9,247 nt of DNA from Ulvibacterium sp039819225 (GTDB lineage Bacteria > Bacteroidota > Bacteroidia > Flavobacteriales > Flavobacteriaceae): positions 1 to 9,247 of the forward strand of contig JBCBSN010000187.1 in NCBI GenBank assembly GCA_039819225.1. Reading direction: 5' to 3'. The notes beneath the pieces are model-generated. The model ran no database searches. It saw only the letters and a program-made list of their open reading frames with translations, and was not told where the DNA came from. The translations under genes were made by a program, and so were the position numbers. Shown here in pieces: positions 1 through 6,337 of the stretch. The first letter of the stretch is position 1. Every line of letters starts with the position of its first letter.

Positions 1-293
1 AACATACAAAATCGATATATAAAACGTCTCTTTTTCCGTCGTGCTTCAAGAATACAATACAAACGTAGCTTGGGCTATGCTTGGATTTTCTTTTTCGCTC
101 GACAAAAAAATATTCCATTTTCTTTGACCGGTTTTGTATATCGAATTGGTATTACATTTTGAAGTGGTATAATTTTTAGTCAGTCTATTTCAGGAAAGCG
201 TGTTCTTTGGGATTATAACTTGGCTGAAGCTACGAGCTATGGATTTTATGCCATGAACTCGTCTTGCCAGAATTCCTTTGAACAAATCCTTGA
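1..293. other. Left-edge region without a confident gene
   Basis: No recognisable gene or RNA is seen here. Three open stretches compete. Plus frame 1 is open from the window edge to a TGA at 160-162, then open again from 163 to a TAA at 295-297, so it has one internal stop in about 99 codons. On the minus strand an ATG at 118 opens a frame that leaves the window at position 1 (39 codons, beginning MEYFFVERKRK), preceded by an A-rich stretch that would suit a flavobacterial start. None matches a family I know. The inverted repeat listed separately covers much of this stretch. The region is A+T-rich and lies downstream of the PL8 gene. It may hold the end or beginning of an adjacent gene, or the remains of a mobile element. 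Confidence 0.4.
4..152. repeat. 22-bp imperfect inverted repeat pair spanning 149 bp, MITE-like
   Basis: The left arm is 4-25 and the right arm is 131-152. The reverse complement of the right arm matches the left arm at 19 of 22 positions; the shared core is TCGATATA, one variable base, then AAAAC. Both arms have a TA dinucleotide near the outer end (5-6 and 150-151). Arms of this size around about 105 bp of A+T-rich DNA, with TA at both ends, resemble a small non-autonomous element of the TA-inserting (IS630/mariner-like) type. That identity is inference. A regulatory palindrome pair or a chance A+T-rich match remains possible, and the left arm lies only 3 bases from the window edge. Confidence 0.4.
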
Positions 294-2612
294 CTAAAAC
301 CTAAGTGTCACACTTTTCCCGGCATCCATTCCTTGGGGAAGAACAATACGTATTTCCGTGTGCTTTTCGTCCTTGTTCCATTGTGCGCGGTAGTTGTCCC
401 CGATCTTATCCAAGGGAGTGTTTACAAAAAGATGCATCTTTCCCAATTCCCGGTTGGGATCGGCCACGGAAACTGCCTCTAGCCTATCGCCCTGAAGTTC
501 TATCATTACCATCCCGGGAGTATCCGAGGTCAACGTCAGGTTGTCGGTGAGATCTATTTTTCCCGCCTTATAGAAAACGGTCTGGTAGATACCCAATTTT
601 GTGTTTCCCACAGCTTGTATGTACGGGGTATTTGCCAATATGCTAATTGTGTTGTTGTCGTTTCTTTGCCCTAGTCTTTCCAAGCTAGTAGCCGGGACGA
701 CCATATATTCGTAGGTGCCGTTTTTGGGCTGTACTCCATGATCTAGCCAAAGGGCAAATACATCCAAGGCTATTTTTTCCTTGGATGAATGGGCTTGTTT
801 GTTAATACGCCACCAGGAACCAGTCTCTTTTTTATTTTTGAGATATACCGTGGTGGGAGAAGGAAAGAGATATCCCACGCCATCATGAAATACCCAATCT
901 ACATCTTTAAAAGATGTTTGGCCTTTCTCTGCCTTCAAAACCGAGTTTTCGCTTTTTACCGTTACCGGACCTCTTAACAAGGCCTGGTTTATAGTGGTGA
1001 AAACGGGCATCTCCCAATCCGTAGCGATCCCTACACCCAGGCAAACATAGGCCTTATCAAAAAAGAACCATGATTTTCGGGCGGCCAGGGTATCTGCCTG
1101 TCGCTTAAAATCAAAGGCTACCGCGGCGTATTTATCATCCGTGACCGCCCCTACAAAATCAGTGACCCCAAGTACCCTAACACTTTCGGGAGAAGGCATC
1201 TCCGGTTTTTGCACACTAGTGGTCCCCGGTATTTTTTGATAATCGTATACGGGCCAAATATCATAGTATTCATCTCCTGATACAGAAATATGGTTGGCCC
1301 CGTCTCCCCTGTGATGGTTCAACAAGCCCTCACTATTGTACGGATACTCCATATTATGGGTACGAGTAGAATGCATACGGACCGAGGTAAAAAAATCAGG
1401 ACGTTGAAAACTGAAGTGTTCCGTATGCCGATAAAAGGTGGCATGGGAGGAGGTAGGTCTACCAGCGGTATTGCGGATTGCCACAATTTCGTGTAATTCT
1501 TCACTGCGATAATCCGATAAGGCCAGCAGTTGCTCCGGCATTTTGGAGCTGTAAGGCCTTAAAGTTCCCGGGCGGCTTATGCTCCTGTTCTTTGCCCCTG
1601 GATCGGGAAATTTTCCGTAAATCGCCGTTTTACAGATTCCGTCCAAAAAGTAATCGATAAGGATCTCTATTTTTTCATTGGAAAAAAAGTAAGGGGTGGC
1701 TGCGGTATATATCGCCCATTCAATAAAGGCATTGGCATAGCCCAAACCGTAGGACAAGGTATTGTTAACCCCATCATTGCGATGATGAAAACTGTTATCG
1801 TACTGGATTCCGCGACCCCCCTCCGTTCTGTTTTCAAAGCCTCCCTCACCATCTCGGTAACCATACCCATAACGCATGCCGATCCACTCTACTTTTTTTA
1901 TTTCACCTTCAATGACAGATATTATTTTGCCAAAGTGCACCTTGTTCCCTAAAAACAGCATGTTCTTTGCCTCTATTCCCGCAATTTTGATGCGATCCCC
2001 ACCGGGCCGTGCACCCTGGGCATTTATATGGGCCCTACCAATAATAGGCTGTGTTCCATTTACCAAATTTTGGGGTAGTTCCTCCCCTATAAGGAGCATA
2101 AGTGCCACCATTGTATTGGGAATACCGATTTGGTTATACCACCAATTGTCACAGATATAATCGTTAGCTATCCAATGTTGCAGGGCCCGTTCAATAGCAC
2201 GTTTTACCTTCTTGCTTTTGTGGAATTTGGAAGACCGTGTCTTGTAAGCCCGTGCCAGATCTAACATATTATCGGCATGAACGCGATGTTGGAAACCTTC
2301 ACGCGAAACGTCTTTATAGTCGATATCCGGCCAAGTGCCATCTTCGGATAAGGTAGTTATGATTTCTTCGATATGGGCATCCGCAACAGAGGTTTTCATG
2401 ATTTCAGTCACCACCCGCTTTTTTATGATATCCATATCGGATTCTTTAGCAGCTAACAAATGGGTAAAACAAACGGAAAGGAAGATAAGGAAGAGGGTTC
2501 TTTTTGGTTTTTCAAAAAAAAGGAACAAAAAAGAAAGCGGTACGTGGAACTTATGTGCAAAACCGTGTCCATTCCATACTACCATATCGGAATATATAGG
2601 AACATTTTCCAT
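294..2612 (-). CDS. Secreted polysaccharide lyase family 8 (chondroitin/hyaluronate/xanthan lyase family)
   Basis: The protein is 772 residues, near the usual PL8 length of about 700 plus an N-terminal extension. PL8 enzymes cleave uronic-acid polysaccharides by beta-elimination. Family landmarks in order are: an NWW aromatic patch (156-158) and an IGIP turn in the alpha/alpha toroid; SFHHR (274-278) with the probable catalytic His; SYG (287-289) with the probable catalytic Tyr; an NRSISRP segment with Arg343 and Arg347; NSEGLL with Glu428; and the diagnostic run GDGANHISVSGDEYY then IWPVYDYQKIPGTTS (436-466). The C-terminal beta-sandwich follows. The signal peptide is at about 34-55 (KPKR, a hydrophobic core, then LLAA), which leaves about 33 odd residues in front. 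A TTG at codon 29 would give a normal leader, so the true start is uncertain. There is no lipobox or T9SS tail, so a periplasmic location is likely. The substrate cannot be told from sequence. The residue usually Asn (GANR-type motif) appears to be Asp206. Confidence 0.9.
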   Translation of the reverse strand: MENVPIYSDMVVWNGHGFAHKFHVPLSFLFLFFEKPKRTLFLIFLSVCFTHLLAAKESDMDIIKKRVVTEIMKTSVADAHIEEIITTLSEDGTWPDIDYKDVSREGFQHRVHADNMLDLARAYKTRSSKFHKSKKVKRAIERALQHWIANDYICDNWWYNQIGIPNTMVALMLLIGEELPQNLVNGTQPIIGRAHINAQGARPGGDRIKIAGIEAKNMLFLGNKVHFGKIISVIEGEIKKVEWIGMRYGYGYRDGEGGFENRTEGGRGIQYDNSFHHRNDGVNNTLSYGLGYANAFIEWAIYTAATPYFFSNEKIEILIDYFLDGICKTAIYGKFPDPGAKNRSISRPGTLRPYSSKMPEQLLALSDYRSEELHEIVAIRNTAGRPTSSHATFYRHTEHFSFQRPDFFTSVRMHSTRTHNMEYPYNSEGLLNHHRGDGANHISVSGDEYYDIWPVYDYQKIPGTTSVQKPEMPSPESVRVLGVTDFVGAVTDDKYAAVAFDFKRQADTLAARKSWFFFDKAYVCLGVGIATDWEMPVFTTINQALLRGPVTVKSENSVLKAEKGQTSFKDVDWVFHDGVGYLFPSPTTVYLKNKKETGSWWRINKQAHSSKEKIALDVFALWLDHGVQPKNGTYEYMVVPATSLERLGQRNDNNTISILANTPYIQAVGNTKLGIYQTVFYKAGKIDLTDNLTLTSDTPGMVMIELQGDRLEAVSVADPNRELGKMHLFVNTPLDKIGDNYRAQWNKDEKHTEIRIVLPQGMDAGKSVTLRF

Positions 2613-2695
2613 ATTGCCCTAAGATAGTATGGTTGTCCTTAAATAGCAAAATAGGGAAAGATATGAAGCAAAAGGAGATGGTGTTCCTTACTATT

Positions 2696-2718
2696 AAAAA
2701 GTAGAGGGGAATGGCCCC
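2696..2718 (-). terminator. Weak candidate intrinsic terminator after the pan cluster
   Basis: Read on the minus strand, this is a GGGG/CCCC stem with a 5-nt loop (CCATT), then TCTAC, then five T. It lies about 90 bp beyond the stop of the esterase-like gene and about 85 bp before the PL8 start. It is suitably placed to separate the pan cluster from the lyase gene. The stem is only 4 bp and the T tract is offset by 5 nt, so this is a weak call. Confidence 0.3.
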
Positions 2719-2804
2719 ATATAGTTTAAACCACGTCTTTATTCGTATTTGATACCTGCCCATTGGGCGGCCAGGCACGTTTGGAATTTGAGATTTCCCC
2801 TAAC

Positions 2805-3938
2805 TTAGTATCCAAAATCGGCCTTAAGGGCATCTATCTTTTCCAAGGCCATTTCCTTGGTAAGAAAGTCGATCTCCTCCATTCCAAAAGCTTTTTCAAA
2901 GGTTCGGAGGGCTTTCTTGGGCTCGCCCATTTGCTCGTAGTATTCCCCTTCAAAGTAAAAGCCCAACATGGTTTGCGGGAATTCCTTTTTACAGAGGTCG
3001 GAGAGCGATTTTAGGGATTCCAGATCCTCCTTTTTACGGGTCCCGGCATATATGGCCATGATGTCATTGAGTTCCATGGACTTCCTAAACCCGAAAAGAT
3101 CTTCGATCATGGCGTATTTGTTCTCCAAATATTGATACACGGGTTCTTCGGATGTTAGTATTTCCTGCTTGTATTCCCGCGGACTTATGGGCTTAAAAAT
3201 GGTGAAGGTGCGATCCCAGGCCTTTCCCAGGCCGTACGTGGCCACGGAAACCTCATTGGCCTCGGGATATTCGTCATAGTAATAATGAAAGGAATCCTTG
3301 TCCAATCCCGCCAGGGACTTGTTCAATTGTACCAGGTTCTGGTCCGGATTTCCTTCCGTTATGAGGTGGTAAAAGATTTTTTGGTCGATATTCTGGATGC
3401 GCTGTGGAACCCTATTTTCCATTTCAGGGGCCAGTTGGGGCGAAATGCTGATGTAGGCATTGAACATTGATCGTTCCTTAAACAACCAATAGTTGGGGAA
3501 ATTACCGGTAATATCGTATCCTATGATCATTTTAAAGGGTGCGGTCTTGTAGTTGAGATCCAAATAGGGAATAAGCTCCATTCCCAAAAACTCAAAGAAC
3601 TTTTTCCCTTTTTCCGTAGGCAGGCCGTTGTCCTCCTCAAAAGCGCAGTCCTCCCATCGCAAATCGTTTTCGCTCTGATGTATCCCTACTATAATTGCCT
3701 CCGGCATCCCTTGAAAAGTACTATAAAACTTGGCCGTGGCCACTACCTGATCAAAAAGATAATCGCCGTCCAGCACTACGATCAAGGGGTACTTGTTTTC
3801 TTCGGAATACGATTCGGGAAAATAATAGGATACGTCCCTACGTTCTTGGAGTTTAAAGGATTGAAAGATTTCGCGGGTTACTTGGGCACTTGAGGTAAGG
3901 CCTATAAATAAGACCAGCATAAGGATGGAACGTGGCAT
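2805..3938 (-). CDS. Secreted esterase-fold (EstD-like alpha/beta hydrolase) protein, probable pseudoenzyme
   Basis: The protein is 377 residues. It starts with a signal peptide (about 1-18; cleavage after SSA, mature end QVTRE), which suggests export to the periplasm. Residues about 35-245 follow the putative-esterase alpha/beta-hydrolase pattern: PLIVVLDGDYLFD (51-63), AIIVGIHQ (81-88), the elbow strand at 136-145, and FNAYISISP (159-167) after it. Typical members have GHSxGG at the elbow. Here it reads GYDITG (140-145), with Asp142 in place of the nucleophile Ser. The usual C-terminal catalytic His also seems absent, with Asn228 in the PEANEVSV stretch. A short alpha-helical, TPR-like tail follows (about 320-377, FEGEYYEQMGEPKKALRTFE). 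Lipolytic or esterase activity is therefore doubtful, and a binding or structural role is more likely. It lies 27 bp after the flippase-like gene and is the last gene of the pan cluster. Confidence 0.8.
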   Translation of the reverse strand: MPRSILMLVLFIGLTSSAQVTREIFQSFKLQERRDVSYYFPESYSEENKYPLIVVLDGDYLFDQVVATAKFYSTFQGMPEAIIVGIHQSENDLRWEDCAFEEDNGLPTEKGKKFFEFLGMELIPYLDLNYKTAPFKMIIGYDITGNFPNYWLFKERSMFNAYISISPQLAPEMENRVPQRIQNIDQKIFYHLITEGNPDQNLVQLNKSLAGLDKDSFHYYYDEYPEANEVSVATYGLGKAWDRTFTIFKPISPREYKQEILTSEEPVYQYLENKYAMIEDLFGFRKSMELNDIMAIYAGTRKKEDLESLKSLSDLCKKEFPQTMLGFYFEGEYYEQMGEPKKALRTFEKAFGMEEIDFLTKEMALEKIDALKADFGY

Positions 3939-3965
3939 AGGATTTTTTTTGAGGGTAGGTTTTGC

Positions 3966-4931
3966 CTATCTGTTTCTGTTCCATAACGGTAATATCAGAA
4001 AAGATATTGCCCCAAAAAAAACCACCATAAGGGTTTGTGAAATCCACATGATCCACCCAAAGGCATCCCCGGAAACCGAACTGATCCCATAAACGGCCAG
4101 TGCCTTACTTACCGCCAAAGGGTACAATCCCACACCGCCATTGGTGGCGGCCATGGCAAAAGCACCGGCCACAAAGGCTACCAAAAGCTCGCTTAGCCCT
4201 AGTTCAATGGTTTCCGGCACGGTAAATTTAATGACCCATAACATGCCAATATAACAGGCCCATATGAAAAAGGTATGCAAGACAAAGGGCCATACCTTTT
4301 TCATTTTAAAGATGCTGAATACCCCGTCTAAAAGCCCTTTTACAAAGGTCTTTATCCTTAGGGCGAGGGAATGGGAAGATTTCTTTATAAAAATAGCGAA
4401 GAATACGGATGCCAAGAGGCCTCCCCCTAGTAACAAGAATAGGTTCCATACGTTAAATCCGCGATCCTCCAAGAATCCTAAGATTACATTGGTCTGCAAT
4501 GCCAGGGCCGCCATAACCACCAATAAGAGCATCAAAACATCGATGACACGTTCCGTTACAATGGTGCCAAACCCTTTTTCAAAAGGAACTCCCTCATAGG
4601 TGGCAAGCCCCGTTGCCCTTAGAATTTCACCCGAACGCGGAATGCCCAAATTGGCGAAATAGGCGATAAGTATCAGAAATACATTGTTCACGATACTCGG
4701 GCGGTAACCCATAGGCTCCAAAAGGTAGTTCCAGCGTATGGCCCTGGAAATATGGCTGAGAATACCCAGAAAAATGGAAAAACCTACCCATAAGAGGTCA
4801 GCTTCCCTGATGTAGTAAAAAATCTGTTCGCGGTCCCCAGTGGAAGTGGACCTGTACCAGTACCAAACCAAAAAAAGGCCAAAAAATATAGGGAGCAGCG
4901 TTTTTAATACCTTTTTTGACCTAGAACTCAT
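3966..4931 (-). CDS. Flippase-like / lysylphosphatidylglycerol-synthase TM-domain (UPF0104, YbhN-type) membrane protein
   Basis: The protein is 321 residues and consists almost entirely of membrane helices. Hydrophobic segments lie at about 10-27, 46-62, 83-97, 130-150, 162-182, 214-234, 246-264 and 292-317. Family motifs are SRAIRW (62-67) after helix 2, PRSGEILRA (98-106) after helix 3, TERVIDVL (126-133) entering helix 4, and NGGVGLYP (264-271). These place it in the integral-membrane half of MprF-like proteins (COG0392, flippase-like domain). It lacks the cytosolic aminoacyl-lipid synthase domain, so it probably moves or binds a lipid rather than making one; the substrate is unknown. It sits 89 bp after panD and 27 bp before the esterase-like gene, in the same direction, so cotranscription is likely. 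The short start MSSRSKK followed by a helix is natural. Confidence 0.88.
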   Translation of the reverse strand: MSSRSKKVLKTLLPIFFGLFLVWYWYRSTSTGDREQIFYYIREADLLWVGFSIFLGILSHISRAIRWNYLLEPMGYRPSIVNNVFLILIAYFANLGIPRSGEILRATGLATYEGVPFEKGFGTIVTERVIDVLMLLLVVMAALALQTNVILGFLEDRGFNVWNLFLLLGGGLLASVFFAIFIKKSSHSLALRIKTFVKGLLDGVFSIFKMKKVWPFVLHTFFIWACYIGMLWVIKFTVPETIELGLSELLVAFVAGAFAMAATNGGVGLYPLAVSKALAVYGISSVSGDAFGWIMWISQTLMVVFFGAISFLILPLWNRNR

Positions 4932-5020
4932 TTAAATTATTTCTATCGGCTAAGCAATTTGCCTTACCGCTTATACCCATGGCGGATCGAAGGCATCCAA
5001 CTAAGTTCCCTTTCCCGAAA

Positions 5021-5371
5021 TCAGTTCAGTAGATTGTTGGTTTCGTTGGGGAAAATAAGTGCAGGATTAAAGGTCTTTGCCTTTTCAATATCCATCCAGG
5101 CGTAGGTAATTAAGATAAGGATATCCCCAACGGCAACCTTCCGGGCTGCGGCCCCGTTTAAAGTAAGCTCTCCGCTGCCTCTTGGGCCGGGAATGGCATA
5201 GGTCTCCAACCGTTCGCCATTGTTGTTGTTTACGATCTGCACTTTTTCGCCGCGGATAATATTGGCGGCGTCCATTAAATCTTCATCTATCGTTATGCTT
5301 CCAATATAATTAAGATCTGCTCCTGTTACGGTAACCCTGTGAATCTTGGATTTTACCACTTGTATCTGCAT
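5021..5371 (-). CDS. panD: Aspartate 1-decarboxylase (pyruvoyl-dependent)
   Basis: The enzyme converts L-aspartate to beta-alanine and CO2 in the cytosol, supplying beta-alanine for pantothenate. The 116-residue length is the family norm. The proenzyme self-cleaves between Gly24 and Ser25, and that pair is present in YIGSITID (22-29); the new Ser25 becomes the pyruvoyl group. Other family residues in their usual places are Lys9, Tyr22, Arg54, Thr57 and Tyr58. The NGAAAR segment (72-77) and the ILITYAWM strand (85-92) also fit. It follows panC after 13 bp and shares its operon. There is no clear Shine-Dalgarno site, as is usual in Bacteroidota. All cleavage and catalytic residues I can place are intact, so the enzyme should be active once processed. 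Confidence 0.97.
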   Translation of the reverse strand: MQIQVVKSKIHRVTVTGADLNYIGSITIDEDLMDAANIIRGEKVQIVNNNNGERLETYAIPGPRGSGELTLNGAAARKVAVGDILILITYAWMDIEKAKTFNPALIFPNETNNLLN

Positions 5372-5384
5372 GGCGCAAATTTAG

Positions 5385-6230
5385 TTAATTCAAGGCTATG
5401 TTGTCAATTAGGCGTACACCATCCGCATAAACGGCAACAAATGCCCTATATTTTGTTTTTCGTCTTTTTCTTTGAACGGGGGCAAGTGTGGTCGTATCCG
5501 TTATCTCTATATATTCCAGTTTAAAATCAGGATGTTTTCCAAACTGCATACGAACCCATTCCTTAACATATTTAGCACTTTTCGTGCCAAATATCTTTTT
5601 GGCAGTCTTGAGGGTTTTATAGATAAGGCCTGCCTTTTTTCGCGTGTCGGGGGACAATCTTTCATTACGAGAACTCATGGCCAAACCATTGTGTTCACGT
5701 ACAATAGGGCAGCCAATGATATCTACGGGAATTTCCTCCATGCGCACCAACTGGCGTATAATCTGTAATTGTTGAAAATCCTTCTCGCCAAAATAGGCCC
5801 TATCCGGGGCAATCAATCGTAGAAGGGCCTCCACAACAGTACCCACTCCATTAAAATGCCCTTCCCTAAAGTTACCTTCCATTACCTTGTCCAAACCCCC
5901 GAAGTCATAGTTCCTAGAGCTTACGGCTTCCGGATAGATATCGGTAATGGACGGTGCAAAAACCATAATATTCCTAGAAATGGTCTTTAGTAGGTCTACG
6001 TCCGCGGACAAGGTTTTCGGGTATTTTTTAAGATCATTGCTATTATTGAATTGGGTCGGATTTACAAAAATGCTTACAATGACAAGATCGTTTTCCAAGA
6101 TTGCCTTCTTGACCAGGGATAGGTGTCCTGCGTGAAGGGCACCCATGGTCGGGACCAAGGCCAAGGAACCTAGATTTTTCAATGTTCCCAGATGAGATAC
6201 CAACCCTTTTTTTGTTTTTAATAACAGCAT
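5385..6230 (-). CDS. panC: Pantothenate synthetase (pantoate--beta-alanine ligase)
   Basis: The enzyme joins pantoate and beta-alanine using ATP, through a pantoyl-adenylate intermediate, in the cytosol. With the start chosen here it has 281 residues, typical for the family. Seen motifs are PTMGALHAGH (27-36, HIGH-type nucleotide site), VSIFVNPTQF (52-61), REGHFNGVGTVV (122-133), FGEKDFQQL (147-155, GEKD loop) and MSSRN (185-189, KMSKS-like). The C-terminal domain follows. An in-frame ATG at 6257 would add nine residues (MLAFGQTKR), but that codon lies inside the -7 promoter element at 6255-6262. The predicted transcript begins near 6250, so the start at 6230 is preferred. It is the first gene of the leftward cluster panC-panD-flippase-esterase. 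No catalytic residue appears missing. Confidence 0.96.
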   Translation of the reverse strand: MLLLKTKKGLVSHLGTLKNLGSLALVPTMGALHAGHLSLVKKAILENDLVIVSIFVNPTQFNNSNDLKKYPKTLSADVDLLKTISRNIMVFAPSITDIYPEAVSSRNYDFGGLDKVMEGNFREGHFNGVGTVVEALLRLIAPDRAYFGEKDFQQLQIIRQLVRMEEIPVDIIGCPIVREHNGLAMSSRNERLSPDTRKKAGLIYKTLKTAKKIFGTKSAKYVKEWVRMQFGKHPDFKLEYIEITDTTTLAPVQRKRRKTKYRAFVAVYADGVRLIDNIALN

Positions 6231-6254
6231 TCTTTTGGTTTGTCCAAAGGCCAG

Positions 6255-6262
6255 CAAACTTA
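6255..6262 (-). promoter_or_regulatory. Bacteroidota -7 element for the pan cluster
   Basis: The minus strand reads TAAGTTTG, an exact fit to TAnnTTTG, the -7 element of Bacteroidota primary sigma promoters. Transcription would begin around 6248-6251, about 20 nt before the chosen panC start. No convincing TTG at the -33 position is seen, so the call rests on the -7 match, its position, and the divergent layout. Confidence 0.5.
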
Positions 6263-6293
6263 CTACAATTACTGCTAATCAGCATAATTTTTG

Positions 6294-6301
6294 TAATTTT
6301 G
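6294..6301 (+). promoter_or_regulatory. Bacteroidota -7 element for the GT5/DUF4270 operon
   Basis: The plus strand reads TAATTTTG, an exact TAnnTTTG match. It lies 36 bp before the ATG at 6338, giving an expected leader of about 30 nt. A -33 TTG is not evident at the usual distance. It stands back to back with the pan-cluster -7 element about 31 bp away, so polymerases at the two sites could interfere with each other. Confidence 0.5.
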
Positions 6302-6337
6302 CACCCACGCTTGTCCCATTAACAAAATACGATCTGT

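Noticed and set aside
2656..2663. Minus-strand TATCTTTC as a possible -7 element for the PL8 gene
   Set aside because: It misses the final G of TAnnTTTG and has no TTG at the right upstream distance.
2758..2768. GCCC-ATT-GGGC palindrome downstream of the esterase-like gene
   Set aside because: It has a 4-bp stem with a 3-nt loop and no T tract in the minus direction; it may be chance.
4264..4599. 111-codon plus-strand open frame
   Set aside because: It is antisense to the flippase-like gene and has a low-complexity Lys/Thr/Ser-rich translation; it is a shadow.
4948..4968. Hairpin GGTAAG/CTTAGCC on the minus strand between panD and the flippase-like gene
   Set aside because: The stem is short with bulges and no T tract follows; there is not enough to call a terminator or attenuator.
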